A DNA stretch of 64,000 bases from CAVVYA01 sp963752345 (lineage in GTDB: Bacteria > Pseudomonadota > Alphaproteobacteria > SMXQ01), in contig CAVVYA010000020.1 of the NCBI GenBank assembly GCA_963752345.1, positions 124,001 through 188,000 of the forward strand, in the 5' to 3' direction. The notes beneath the pieces are model-generated. The model was not told the DNA's origin. It saw nothing but the letters and a program-made list of their open reading frames with translations, and made no database searches. Positions 17,465-27,051 of the stretch are shown one piece after another. A program made the position numbers and the translations under genes. The first letter of the stretch is position 1. Each line of letters begins with the position of its first letter.

Positions 17465-17650
17465 GGATTGCTGCATCCCTTTGGTGGCCTTGTCGTATTG
17501 GCTGAGATCGATGGAGTTGTCCGGGCCGGCGAGGGCCTTCCTCGGTGCGGCATTATCGCCGGCGAAACTCCAGCACCGTGCTGGCGCCCGCGATTTTGAT
17601 CTCCGCCTTGCGGTTCATTCCGCCTTTGCCGCCGGGGGGCAATCCGCCGC
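17465..17650 (-). pseudogene. relic of a second NMT1-type substrate-binding protein (C-terminal fragment)
   Basis: Minus-strand translation gives GKGGMNRKAEIKIAGASTVLEF, then an in-frame stop, then in another frame SIDLSQYDKATKGMQ. These align with GGGGLSRKAEISVEGVKNVL and the terminal TSYYEKATKGMK of the intact protein at 16228-17232. Only about the last 55 codons remain, with at least one stop and one frame change, and the spacer between the blocks is shortened. The downstream terminator is still present. This is a remnant of a tandem duplication or of a related gene. Confidence 0.7.
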
Positions 17651-17738
17651 GCGGCCGGGGGTTGACCCCGGGACTTTGCCCGCTATGATCGCCGCCCACC
17701 GCCGGGGCGCGACCGCGCCAAGGCGGCTGCGCTTCGGG

Positions 17739-17824
17739 GCCCCTGTGGCGGAATTGGTAGACGCGGCAAACTCAAAATCTGTTGTCCAAAAGACGTGCTG
17801 GTTCGAGTCCGGCCAGGGGCACCA
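17739..17824 (+). tRNA. tRNA-Leu (anticodon CAA)
   Basis: Class II tRNA: acceptor arms GCCCCTG (17739-17745) and CAGGGGC (17814-17820) pair fully, discriminator A, and CCA is encoded. The D-loop contains GGAATTGGTAGA, the anticodon loop CTCAAAA gives CAA, a long variable arm GTCC/AGAC region is present, and the T-loop is TTCGAGT. One oddity: the anticodon stem has an A-C mismatch at the 30-40 position, where a G would pair. It reads UUG codons. Confidence 0.93.
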
Positions 17825-17847
17825 CACCAAAACGAGCGCGCGATGCG

Positions 17848-20022
17848 CTAATTCGACACAGCGGTCCCGAGTGAGTCGAGCGAGCCGCTGTTTGGTTGTG
17901 GCCATATCTTTTCTCTCATCGACGGCGGCAATAGATCGGCCGGATTGCCCGGCATGCCGCCCACCTCCTTGAAGAAAAAGTCGCAAATGCCCTGTATCTT
18001 CTGAAGAAAGGTCTTCAGTTCCGTTTCCGTCCTGACATAGGGCGTGTAACCGGGCACCAGCGAGGGACTATGATAGTGCAGAGTGAATGTGCGGTAGCCG
18101 CGGCGAAGCATCGAGCGGATCAGTTGCATTTGCTCCGCCAAGCTGACGCCCTCTGGAGTCAATGTCACGGTGTTCGCCAACCCCAGATGTGACAGGAGGC
18201 CAGGCACGTGTAGTTCAGTAGCCATCTGGTTCTGCAGGGCGCTTTGTATGCGCGGCATCAGCGGCGCCAATATTCCCAGATGCGCGCGAGTCATCGGCAC
18301 GCTCAGGATTTCGTTGTTGGCCACGCGGTATGGCAACGCGTCAGCGGATCTGAAGTCCACACCGCCTTTGATCGCCAAGTTGGCCTTGGGCAGAATGCTG
18401 AAATCGACCATAAAGCCGAGCCGGTGCAGGGTCTCCATGGTGTGTGGCCCCAGGCCATAACGGCCGGCTTTGAAGAAGACCGGCGAAACCTGGAAGTTCT
18501 TTCAAATCATGGTGGTGAGCGTCTGAAGCTTCCGCTCTTCCAACTCGCGCGGCAAATTTCCGCCGAAAGAATTGAAAGCCGAGATGATTTCCTCGAACGG
18601 CGGATTGATCCATGGATGAAGATGCGCGCCGATCGCGCAGGCATGCCGATCGAGAAAGCCGCGCAGCGGCTCATATCCTTCCGGTTGGGAAGCAACGGCG
18701 TAGTCGATGACGTAGATCGGGCGTAGGCCGAAACTATCAAAAATAGCTTGCGCTTTATCCTGTGCCGCGACAGACGTAACTTTCGTCAGGGAGCGGTCGA
18801 AAGGCTTGTTCCAGTCGAATTCCGCTTCTGTGTCGACGACGACATAGAGGCTGGGTGGATCGTAGCGCCGCACCGGTACGCTCTCGAACGGTATGCCCTT
18901 GAGCGTCATTTGTTTCGTGACCGGCTGATTTGCGCCACTCTTTGCCCGCTGCCGTAAGCGCTCGTGGCCTATCAATCGAGATGATACGGAGCGGACCAAG
19001 CCGGACGACGCGGATCTTGCGATGCGATAGGCTGAAGGACAGTTGGTCTGGCTCCATCGGAAGTAATTGCGGCAGAGGATCGTGGGAATTATCGCGCCTG
19101 CTCGCAGTGACGACTGCAGAATTGCCCACCACAGGCCGTTGGCGGAACTGATGATGCGTTTGGCGCTGGCTTCACTGACTTTGCTGGTCTCCAGATACGC
19201 GGTCACAAGCCGATTGAGCAGGTCGCCAATCTGTTCAAGCACCGCGGCGGTTTTCACCGGGGTTGCGCCCATCAGGTATTCCGCGGCGAGTTGAGCGTCC
19301 GTCGTGGCATTCATGCCCGGTAAGGTGCCGTAACTATTGGTCAGTACAGCCGCGCCGCGCGCGATCATGTCAGATCGCTGCGTGCGCGTAAGATTCTGAT
19401 CGTGCAGGCGATAGATAGCGAGTTGTTCGGGCAAAACCGCAATCTCACCGATCTGCAGAATACGGTGGGAAAAATCAAAATCCTCGGCGTATTTGTATTC
19501 TTCACGGAGATAAGCGCCGAGCTTGGACACGATATCGGCGCGGAACATCATCGACGGATGGCCGATAGGATTGCTTATGTAAAATTGCCAGCGCAGCACA
19601 GCCGGGTCGGGATCGGCGGATTGGCGGCTCGGCCTGATACGCCCGTCCTCAAGAATGAACATCTCTGATCCGACAAGCTGGACCTCCGGATTGAGATCCA
19701 GGAACTGTTTTTGTTTAGCGAACCGAGTGGGGAGGCAAAAATCGTCTGCGTCGATCCGCGCGATGTAGCGGCCCCGAGCTTCTGTCAGGGCACGATTGAG
19801 TGCTCCGACGACGCCCAGATTGCACTCATTGTGGATCACGCGCAGCCGCCGGTCCTGAACCGACGATAGAATGTCTGCCGTTCCATCCGTCGACTTGTCG
19901 TTGACGACCAGAAGTTCAAAATCCTCGAACGTCTGTGCCAACACGCTTTGAACGCTTTGCAGGATGTAGCGCTCTGCGTTGTAAGCAGGCAGTAGGACAC
20001 TGATGCATGCTTTTTCAGACAC
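17848..20022 (-). CDS. glycosyltransferase family 2 fused to a polysaccharide-deacetylase-like domain, split by an in-frame TGA
   Basis: The reading frame runs 724 codons, with one internal TGA at 18502-18504. Residues 1-250 are a GT-A glycosyltransferase (SVLLPAYNAERYI, VVNDKSTDGT, DAD at 91-93, and the ED of AEDFDF as base region). From about 395 a deacetylase-like domain begins (VVVDTEAEFDW, HLHPWINPP). After the stop the same frame continues with VSPVFFKAGRYGLGPHT and LHYHSPSL, conserved blocks of that domain. The TGA therefore cuts the domain in half. Translation starts at a GTG at 20022. The gene sits at the edge of the polysaccharide region and would transfer a sugar; the second domain may modify it. 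The stop may be a mutation or a base error. Confidence 0.75.
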
Positions 20023-20313
20023 GTGGGATATCCATTGTTAAAAATCCCATCTCCGCTTAGCGCCGAGCATCACTAGCGGTCTTGATGGTCGTTTCTGCCT
20101 TTTGTAAACGTAGCCAAATAATCGCATGATTGCGATCACGTCATCACGTACCGGGTGTCGCACCTTGAACAGCGAAATGAGCCACGCAAGCCCCCAAGAT
20201 GACCGATGCGGCTAACGCTGTGATTCCCATTCAGCCGGAGAACTGAAGAATATATATGCTCCTAGAAGTGGTGACTGATACAGCCGTAATAATTGCGCTT
20301 CTAACATAAAGTA

Positions 20314-20768
20314 TTAACAAAGGCTTCCAACCAACCCGCTTGTTACCGATGCATCGAAAGTGTGAGAGCGGAGGGATCGCCTACCACCCTCAACCACAAG
20401 CTCACGGCGCATGACGACAGCGGGGCGGCTCATAAGCGGGTGTTGGATTTCGATAGCGCCTAAGAATGCATCGTGGTCTGTTGGATAGTGAATGGGTCCG
20501 TTTAGTATTGCGCCATTAGAATCCATAAACGAAGACTGAGAACCATGCGCGTCTCTTTAATCGCACGATTGACACTGGCGATGAAACCAAGGTTGGCTTG
20601 GTGGATTGGTCTTATCCGGGTATCGGACGAGGCATAACGATCGATGACGGCGTTCGAGCCATCGGTAAAGCCGTCGTTGACGATTAGAAATTCGAAATCA
20701 GTGAAACTTTGACCAAGGATGCTCTCGATTGCTTCCGGGAGATAAGGTACGTTGTTGTAAACGTACAT
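20314..20768 (-). pseudogene. glycosyltransferase family 2 remnant
   Basis: Minus-strand fragments in two frames. The first has PYLPEAIESILGQSFTDFEF, VNDGFTDGS and GFIASVNRAIKETR, the start of a GT-A domain beginning within the nucleotide-sugar-binding strand. The second has YPTDHDAFLGA, QHPLMSRPAVVMRRELVV, the middle of such an enzyme. The DxD stretch and about 30-40 residues between them are missing, and nothing recognisable follows. It is a deletion remnant and is not functional. Confidence 0.65.
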
Positions 20769-21152
20769 AATTACGCTGATTTTTGGGTGGCGTCATTGAG
20801 TATCCGATGGAGCCAAGATCAACGCATCATCCGGGTGCCTTTCTGTTTAGGTCCTAACTTTATAATAAATAATTAAGATTCGGCTAGATGCATGACGCCG
20901 GCCCTCAAGTGACGCCATGTCTGAGCGCATCAACGTGGATTTGGCTGGCCTTCATCCTTCTACAAATTCCTCATTCTATCTTGAGCCCAATAATCGCCGT
21001 CTGTAAATTCTAAAACGCTCGGTGCAAGCGCCCTGCTGATCTGCGGAACAAGCCGACGTTTAACTTTTCAGCGTGAAAACTTCAGAGCGAGTATCACGCG
21101 CGGCGCCCCCAAGATCTGGTTCACTCGAGCTTTTGTAAGAAAGGCTGATGCC
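20769..21152. other. gene-free AT-rich spacer
   Basis: No ORF with protein-like features on either strand. The stretch at 20860-20890 is clearly richer in A/T than its neighbours. It lies between a glycosyltransferase remnant and the UDP-xylose synthase gene and probably holds the promoter of the latter, but no clear -35/-10 or sigma-54 site was found. Together with the remnant it looks like a rearrangement scar. Confidence 0.5.
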
Positions 21153-22151
21153 ATGAAGGCCTTGCGCAAACGGATTCTCGTGACGGGCGGCGCCGGTTTT
21201 CTCGGTTCGCATCTTTGCGAACGGTTGGTCAGCGACGGTCATGACGTTTTGTGCGTTGATAACTATTTCACCGGCACGCGCGACAACATCGTTCACCTCT
21301 TCGGCAATCCGTATTTCGAAGCAATGCGTCACGACGTGACATTTCCGCTCTATTTGGAGGTGGACGAGATCTACAATCTCGCGTGCCCGGCATCTCCTAT
21401 TCATTATCAATTCGATCCGGTGCAGACCACGAAGACGTCGGTCCACGGCGCAATCAATGTTCTGGGCCTCGCCAAGCGGCTGAGAGCGAAGATTTTCCAG
21501 GCTTCGACGTCCGAGGTCTATGGCGATCCCACCGTGCATCCGCAAACCGAGGACTATCGCGGAAATGTGAATCCGATCGGTCCGCGCGCCTGCTACGACG
21601 AAGGCAAGCGGTGCGCCGAAACGCTGTTTTTCGATTACCATCGCCAGCATCAATTGCGTATCCGCGTGGCGCGCATCTTCAATACCTACGGACCGCGGAT
21701 GCATCCCAACGACGGACGCGTGGTTTCCAATTTCATCGTTCAAGCCTTGCGCAATGAGCCGATATCGGTGTTCGGCGCCGGCACCCAGACCAGGTCGTTT
21801 TGCTATGTCGACGACCTCATCGATGGATTTCTCCGGCTGATGGATGCGCCAGACGACGTAACCGGCCCGATCAATCTCGGAAACCCGGTCGAGTTCACTA
21901 TCGTGGAATTGGCCAAGAAGGTGATCGAATTGACCGGGTCGCGTTCGAAGCTGATCTATGAAAAGTTGCCGGCCGACGATCCGCTGCAGCGGCGTCCCGA
22001 CATCACCCTGGCGAGATCGAAACTCGGCTGGGAGCCGAAGGTGCCTCTCGAGGCCGGCCTCAAGCGCACCATCGCCTATTTCGAGGCGCTGCTCAAAACC
22101 GGTGCCCATCCGAGCCTGAAAACGCTGAAGACGGCGACGGCGCCACAATAA
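21153..22151 (+). CDS. UDP-glucuronate decarboxylase (UDP-xylose synthase)
   Basis: Extended SDR enzyme of 332 residues. The NAD-binding motif VTGGAGFLGSHLCERL, DNYFTGTRDNI, HDVTFPLYLEVDEIYNLACPASP, the TSEVYGDP serine and the YDEGK catalytic pair in PRACYDEGKRCAETL are diagnostic of UXS. It converts UDP-glucuronate to UDP-xylose in the cytoplasm, so the polymer made here may contain xylose or a xylose-derived sugar. No UDP-glucose dehydrogenase is in the window to supply the substrate. It precedes a same-strand glycosyltransferase. Confidence 0.92.
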   Translation: MKALRKRILVTGGAGFLGSHLCERLVSDGHDVLCVDNYFTGTRDNIVHLFGNPYFEAMRHDVTFPLYLEVDEIYNLACPASPIHYQFDPVQTTKTSVHGAINVLGLAKRLRAKIFQASTSEVYGDPTVHPQTEDYRGNVNPIGPRACYDEGKRCAETLFFDYHRQHQLRIRVARIFNTYGPRMHPNDGRVVSNFIVQALRNEPISVFGAGTQTRSFCYVDDLIDGFLRLMDAPDDVTGPINLGNPVEFTIVELAKKVIELTGSRSKLIYEKLPADDPLQRRPDITLARSKLGWEPKVPLEAGLKRTIAYFEALLKTGAHPSLKTLKTATAPQ

Positions 22152-22244
22152 AGCGGCCGGTCATGGAAAGCGGGCAGCCAATAATGATGCTGACGGTCTC
22201 GCGCATGGAAAATAATTTGCCTCGAGAGGCTAGTCGCTACGTCT

Positions 22245-23400
22245 ATGAAGTCGCAAGTCGTCCTGCCGAGGGTTGCTGTCGCGTCATCGGGCCTGGGTCA
22301 TGTCGCGAGAGGTATCGAAGCTTGGGCTCAGGACGTGTCGTCTGCCTTGCAGCGAAAGGGCGTGCCGGTCAAGCTATTCGGCGCGGTCGCGGGACCGGAT
22401 ATCACGGGCGTGCCTTGTTTCTTACGCCACGTCGCGCTCGGCACGCCGCGTGAAGCATTTTTTCAAGGCGTTTAGCGGCTGGCGATATGGCATGGGATCG
22501 GGTTACGAGATCGAGCAAACCACGTTTGCGCTAAATCTGTGGCTGAGAATCCGGAACGACTGGGACATTCTGCACGTGCAGGATCCCCTAATTGCCAAGA
22601 TCATGGACCGCCTTAACCGGGCCAAGCTGTCGCGTCCGCGGGTCATCCTCGGCAATGGGACAGGAGAAGGAATCGAAAGCGTGGCGCGCCTGTCGAGGGT
22701 GCAAGAACTTCTGCCGCCCGCGTTGAAAAAATGGGAAGCGCTAGAGGGATCCGGACCTCAACTCTTCGTCGCGCCCAACTTTATCGACATGAGCAAATTC
22801 ACCCCGGGTGGCCGGTCGGAGGCGCGCCTGCGACTGGATCTGCCGCAAGACGCCTTCATTGTCTTTTGCTCCGCCGCCATACGCCGGTTCCACAAGCGGA
22901 TGGATTACCTTTTGCGGGAGTTCACCAAGTTCTCCGATGCGTTCGCCCGGCCTTCTCTTCTGGTAATCGCGGGCGGTAGAGAATCCGACACTGAGGAAAT
23001 CCTGGCCCTGGGCCGCACTCTTCTGGGAAACCGTGTGCGGTTCATCGTGGACGCCCCGCGTAGCGAGATGCCCTGGGTCTATAAAGCGGCCGACGTCTTC
23101 ACGATCACATCCTTGTATGAGACTGGCAGCATCGCGGTGATTGAAGCCCTGGCGACCGGTCTTCCGGTCATTTGTCATGACGAGCCGAACTTTCACGCGC
23201 TCGGCGGTCCGTCGAATAGCTACGTCGACATGACCCGGGCCGATGCCTTGGCCGATGCCCTGCACGCCATGACGTCAGCCTCCCGCCGCGCGGACCTCGG
23301 GCGCCAGTCACGAGTCTATGCGGAGGCGACCTTTTCCGAGACCGTGGTCATCGACCGCATCCTGGCGATGTACCGGGAGGTTATGTCGGAGGCGAGCTAG
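22245..23400 (+). CDS. glycosyltransferase family 4 (GT-B), frameshifted
   Basis: A GT-B retaining glycosyltransferase of about 385 residues when joined. The first frame gives the glycine-rich N-terminal loop ASSGLGHVARGIEAWAQDV. After a frame break in the T6 run at 22458-22463 the rest follows: APNFIDMSKFTPGG, RFHKRMDYLLREF, and the donor-binding SLYETGSIAVIEALATGLPVI (E-x7-E motif). Acceptor and donor are unknown. It lies 93 bases after UXS and may use UDP-xylose or another sugar in the same unit. A single run-length change restores it, so a sequence error is plausible. Confidence 0.78.
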
Positions 23401-23439
23401 GTTATCTGTCTGCCGAGCAGTCAGCCTTTACCGGGCGCT

Positions 23440-24949
23440 TTATCCGCCGAGCGACTGGAAAGCTTTTCCAAACCCAATACGCGCAGCTTTGAGGATCTGG
23501 GCCTCAGGCCCGGCCGGAGAGCCCGAAATCCGCCACAGCGCGAACAGAATGGATAGATAAATCGCGGCACCGAAGCCGCTGATCGCGAAGAGGCGAAGCC
23601 ATGCTGAGAACGTATCGGTGGAACTCGCCCACACCGCACTCAACCACCAGACACAGGCAGCCATGATTGCGACGGCGGCGACGGAACGCCAGATTCCGCG
23701 CGCGAAATCGCCGATGCCGAGCCCGATCAGCTTGGCGACATGGGTATTTAGAAATACCGCATTGAACGCGGCGCTGATCAGAAGGCCTACAATCGCGCCT
23801 TCGACGCCACCCATGTAGGCGCCGATAAGGATCGCGGGTAACCGGACAGCGATGGCTTGCGTATAAAGCCATGTGAACCGCGCTTGTCGATGCAGCGCGA
23901 TAAACACATCATTCGTGTAATGGCTCGCGGATTCGAACAATCCAAGAAGCGCGCAAAGGGCGAGGATTGGTCGCGCATCGGTCCATTTATCGCCGAGAAA
24001 GAGATGAGTGATCGGTTCCGACATCAGAACGAGGCCGGCCGATGCAGGAAGCAGTAGGGCCAAGGTTAAAACCAAGCCGTCGAGATATTGCCGTCGGAAC
24101 GCCGGCATGTCGTTCATGTAGCGCGTATAGCCGACATAGAGCGGTTGGCGAATTGGCGCCGCGACCTCGCTCGACGGCAAATTGCCGATTTCGTTCGCCA
24201 CCTGGTACAGGCCGATGGCCGTCGGCCCGCCGATCCGGCCCAAAACCAGAACCATGCTGTAGCTCTCGATCACCGACTGAAGATTGCTGACGAGGAGCCA
24301 TTTGGAAAAGTTGAAGAGGTCTTTCCACATCTTGAGGCTGAATTTCGGACGGTACGGATGCATGGCGTAGCTCAGCGGCACCAGCACGAGCTTCGCCGCG
24401 GCCGTTCCAATGACGAGCGCCCAGAAATTTTGCAGGATGAACGCGGCCGAAACCGTTGCGACGAATCCGACGAGCTTCGCGGCGAGCTGGAACTTGAATA
24501 TCTGGTCGAAACGGAACTCGCGCTGGTAGTTGACCATTCCGTTGTTCTGAAAACTTTGGCCGATCGCTATGATCGCGATGGCGTAGCAGATTGGACGTCA
24601 CGTTCGGCTCATCGACGAACGCCGCGAGTAATGGCCCCGCAGCCACCAGAATCAGCGCCATCAGCAATCCTCTGAAGATGCCGAGGGTCCAGGCGGTGTC
24701 GAAATGGACCGGCTGAGGATTGGGCATGCGGATCAGCGCTTTCTCGAACGATAAATCGCTTACCGTTTCGAGGATGGCGAAGGTAACCATTGCCAGGCCG
24801 ACGATGCCGAATTCGGTCGGGCCCAACAGGCGCACCAGAATGAGGGTACTGATCAGCCCGATACCGCGAAACGCCAGTCTGAGCGCAATCATGAAGGCGG
24901 CGCTGACCGCGAGTTGCCGAGCGAAGCCGGGTACGGGGTTGGTGGTCAT
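23440..24949 (-). CDS. oligosaccharide flippase (Wzx/MurJ-like lipopolysaccharide biosynthesis protein), frameshifted
   Basis: A polytopic inner-membrane protein of about 500 residues when joined, predicted to flip undecaprenyl-linked repeat units. The N-terminal part (frame 1, to about 24600) has FRGIGLISTLILVRLLGPTEFGIVGLAM, the MOP-family opening. The rest, in another frame from about 24580, has NNGMVNYQREFRFDQ, FSKWLLVSNLQS and many hydrophobic helices ending near 23500. The break is a missing or extra base in the 24580-24600 stretch. It converges with the glycosyltransferase at 22245-23400. Confidence 0.8.
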
Positions 24950-25644
24950 GCCATCTGTCTTAAAAGGTCGTCCTGACGTAGCGCCGCTGAGATTTTGGCG
25001 GAGCTTTGGGTTCGCTCCACGATGGCGAGGCGACCTTCATGCTGATTCGGGAGGAGAACGCATGCTCATGTCGTCGAATGCGGAACATCGTTATCATAAG
25101 TCCCTCTCGTCTCCCTCGTGTATTCGACCTTAGTCGGCGCCGGGTGTTGCGTCCACTGGCCCCATGGAGGGTTGACCGTGCCATCGGCAGAATAACGTGC
25201 GTGCCATGAACAGGATGCGAGTGGTCGATCGCCATCTAGGCGAATACGACAAGGGTGCGGCCGGTTCGCTGAACCAAGCCGAGCAAAATATCAGGATAAC
25301 CTTGCCAAGCCGTAAATGCTGACGATAGCGTTTCCCGGGCGCCCCGGTACCAATGCGTGCCAGCTTGGGTTCCCTGGGTTGGCGCCTGCGCGGCGGCGGG
25401 GCCTCTCGAGCGTTTTCAGCCGAAGTGGCAACCGGTTCGGCGTAGAAAACGCGATTCAATCGAGACTCGAGAGCAGGGTCCGATTCGCCGGAAGCGGATC
25501 ATGCTCCAAGCGGGCAATCCCGGTCAGTCGCGCTCTGAATTCGCAAGATACGGTCGAAATGTACAAGAGATCTGGCCCGTGCGACGGAAAGCACGTGTCA
25601 GGTGCCGGAAGTGTCGCCGCTAGCCCGATAGGGCGGGCTGATGC
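24950..25644. other. gene-poor stretch without recognised coding content
   Basis: Several short frames are open on both strands (for example 24960-25235 and 25130-25459 minus), but their translations are Arg/Ser/Pro-rich without any family motif or good ribosome-binding site. I see no gene here. The right end of the stretch leads into a small minus-strand ORF. Confidence 0.4.
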
Positions 25645-25836
25645 TCAGGAGCTTCTTTGGCCCTGCAGGCTGCTGGTGATCGCGGCCTTGCGCTCGTCCT
25701 CGGTGGCTTCCGGATAAGCGCGCTGCAGCATCATCATGGCAACCGACGGAGAGCGCGCGCCGGATTGAGCAAGGAACGAGCGCATGATCATGATGCGCGT
25801 CGCGTTGTCGGGTTCCTCAGCCATAGCCTTCACCAT
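25645..25836 (-). CDS. small hypothetical protein
   Basis: A 63-residue ORF starting MVKAMAEEPDNATRI, with balanced amino-acid use and helix-forming segments (MIMRSFLAQSG, AMMMLQRAYPEATEDERKAAI). This makes it more protein-like than nearby open frames. A start six codons upstream (25854) is also possible. No family is recognised and no signal or membrane segment is seen. It lies between the flippase and the PEP-CTERM gene, on the same strand. Low certainty that it is expressed. Confidence 0.35.
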   Translation of the reverse strand: MVKAMAEEPDNATRIMIMRSFLAQSGARSPSVAMMMLQRAYPEATEDERKAAITSSLQGQRSS

Positions 25837-26085
25837 TGCCAATCGCCGAACCATGTCCCTGTCGCGGACAGTTTGCGTAACGCTTTGCGCGTCATCTCTA
25901 TCCGGGCCCGAGGCGGGCCGGCGATCAGTATAGTCGGAAAGCTCAGGGCGTGCCCAGAGGGGAGCGGCCGTAGGGCCGATTGCCCGGTCTTGGGCGCTTG
26001 CGGGCGCACCGGGCTGATCTGGCGCGAGGTTGGTGTGCCGCCCCGTATACGTAGGGCAGCGAAATTTTTCGGGGACGCTCGCCGT

Positions 26086-26833
26086 CTATCGCGCCGCCCG
26101 ACGCTTCGCGCGGCGGCGCGCCAGGACAAGGGCCAGGCCACCGACCAGCAGGAGAGACAATGGGGCGGGTTCGCCGATCGCGATCGGCGGCGTCTCTGTC
26201 AGGTTGGTATCAACGATTGGGCGTTCGTCCCCGTTCGTGTCGCCTGGGTTGCCGTTGTGGGTTCCCGCCGTTCTTGCCACCATCCCCGCCACCGGCGCTA
26301 CCGCCAGCACTGCCGCCATGCCGCCACTATTGCCGGTCGTCGGGCCCTGCCCGGTCAGGGTTCTCATTGGACGCGGCCACAGTGACCCCTCCGCCAGTGC
26401 CACCGAAGGCCGCGGAATATCCACCGCCCGGTAGTATGGAGTCAATAGATCGCCGTCCGTCGTCCCATTGGTGGATTTCGGCGCCTGCGGATTTCGGTGC
26501 CGCGCCTTTCGCCGTGTGCAGGCCGCCAACCGGTTCGGATGCCGGGTCCTCGCTGACCGGGTCATCGTTGAAATCCGCCACATAGATCTTCGTGGTATCG
26601 ATCGGAAGGTCGATGGCGCCGAACGGATCTCTCTGACTGGTGGGCGGATTCCGCGGCGGCCCGCCGGGATTGCCGGACAGGGGTTGCCCATTGCCAGACA
26701 GCGACCACAATTCGGTCGGCAGGAACGACAGTTTGTCTCGGAGATCGGCGCCATTCTGCGGCAGAATGGCGACAGCTGCCGCCGCACTCAGAACGATAAG
26801 CGCGAAGCCGATTGCTAAATGTTTACGCCGCAT
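26086..26833 (-). CDS. PEP-CTERM sorting domain protein, frameshifted
   Basis: An exported protein of about 248 residues when joined. A Sec signal peptide (MRRKHLAIGFALIVLSAAAAVA) is followed by a Gly/Pro/Asp-rich body. In a second frame after 26330-26375 there is a Gly/Ala/Thr-rich stretch and then a C-terminal sorting tail: GEPAPLSLLLVGGLALVL plus the basic cluster ARRRAKRR. This is the EP(A)P-helix-Arg layout cut by exosortases. The body has no recognised domain and is of low complexity. AAAGGA precedes the ATG. XrtA at 44.9 kb is the likely processing enzyme. No sigma-54 promoter was found upstream. Confidence 0.7.
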
Positions 26834-27051
26834 ACGCAGATCCTTTGGCTACTGCGATGACAATATGCGCTTGTCTGTGCCGCACGAAAGGTTAGTCAGA
26901 ACTAGCCCGGAATTGCCATCTCCGCGCGCGGGTGTACGTAATTTCCCGCACGAGCGCGATACGTGTATTCACGTATGCGCCGCGCCGCGCCCGCGTTGCC
27001 TCGTCGCAGGCATGCCGCAGCGTAAAACCGGAATGTGCAAAAGTTGGTTAA

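Noticed and set aside
18502..18504. In-frame TGA read as selenocysteine
   Set aside because: The position is not a catalytic Cys site in the deacetylase-like fold and no SECIS-like hairpin is evident; a mutation or error is simpler.
25657..26385. Plus-strand ORF of 242 aa
   Set aside because: Crosses the small minus-strand ORF and the PEP-CTERM tail; Arg-rich shadow.
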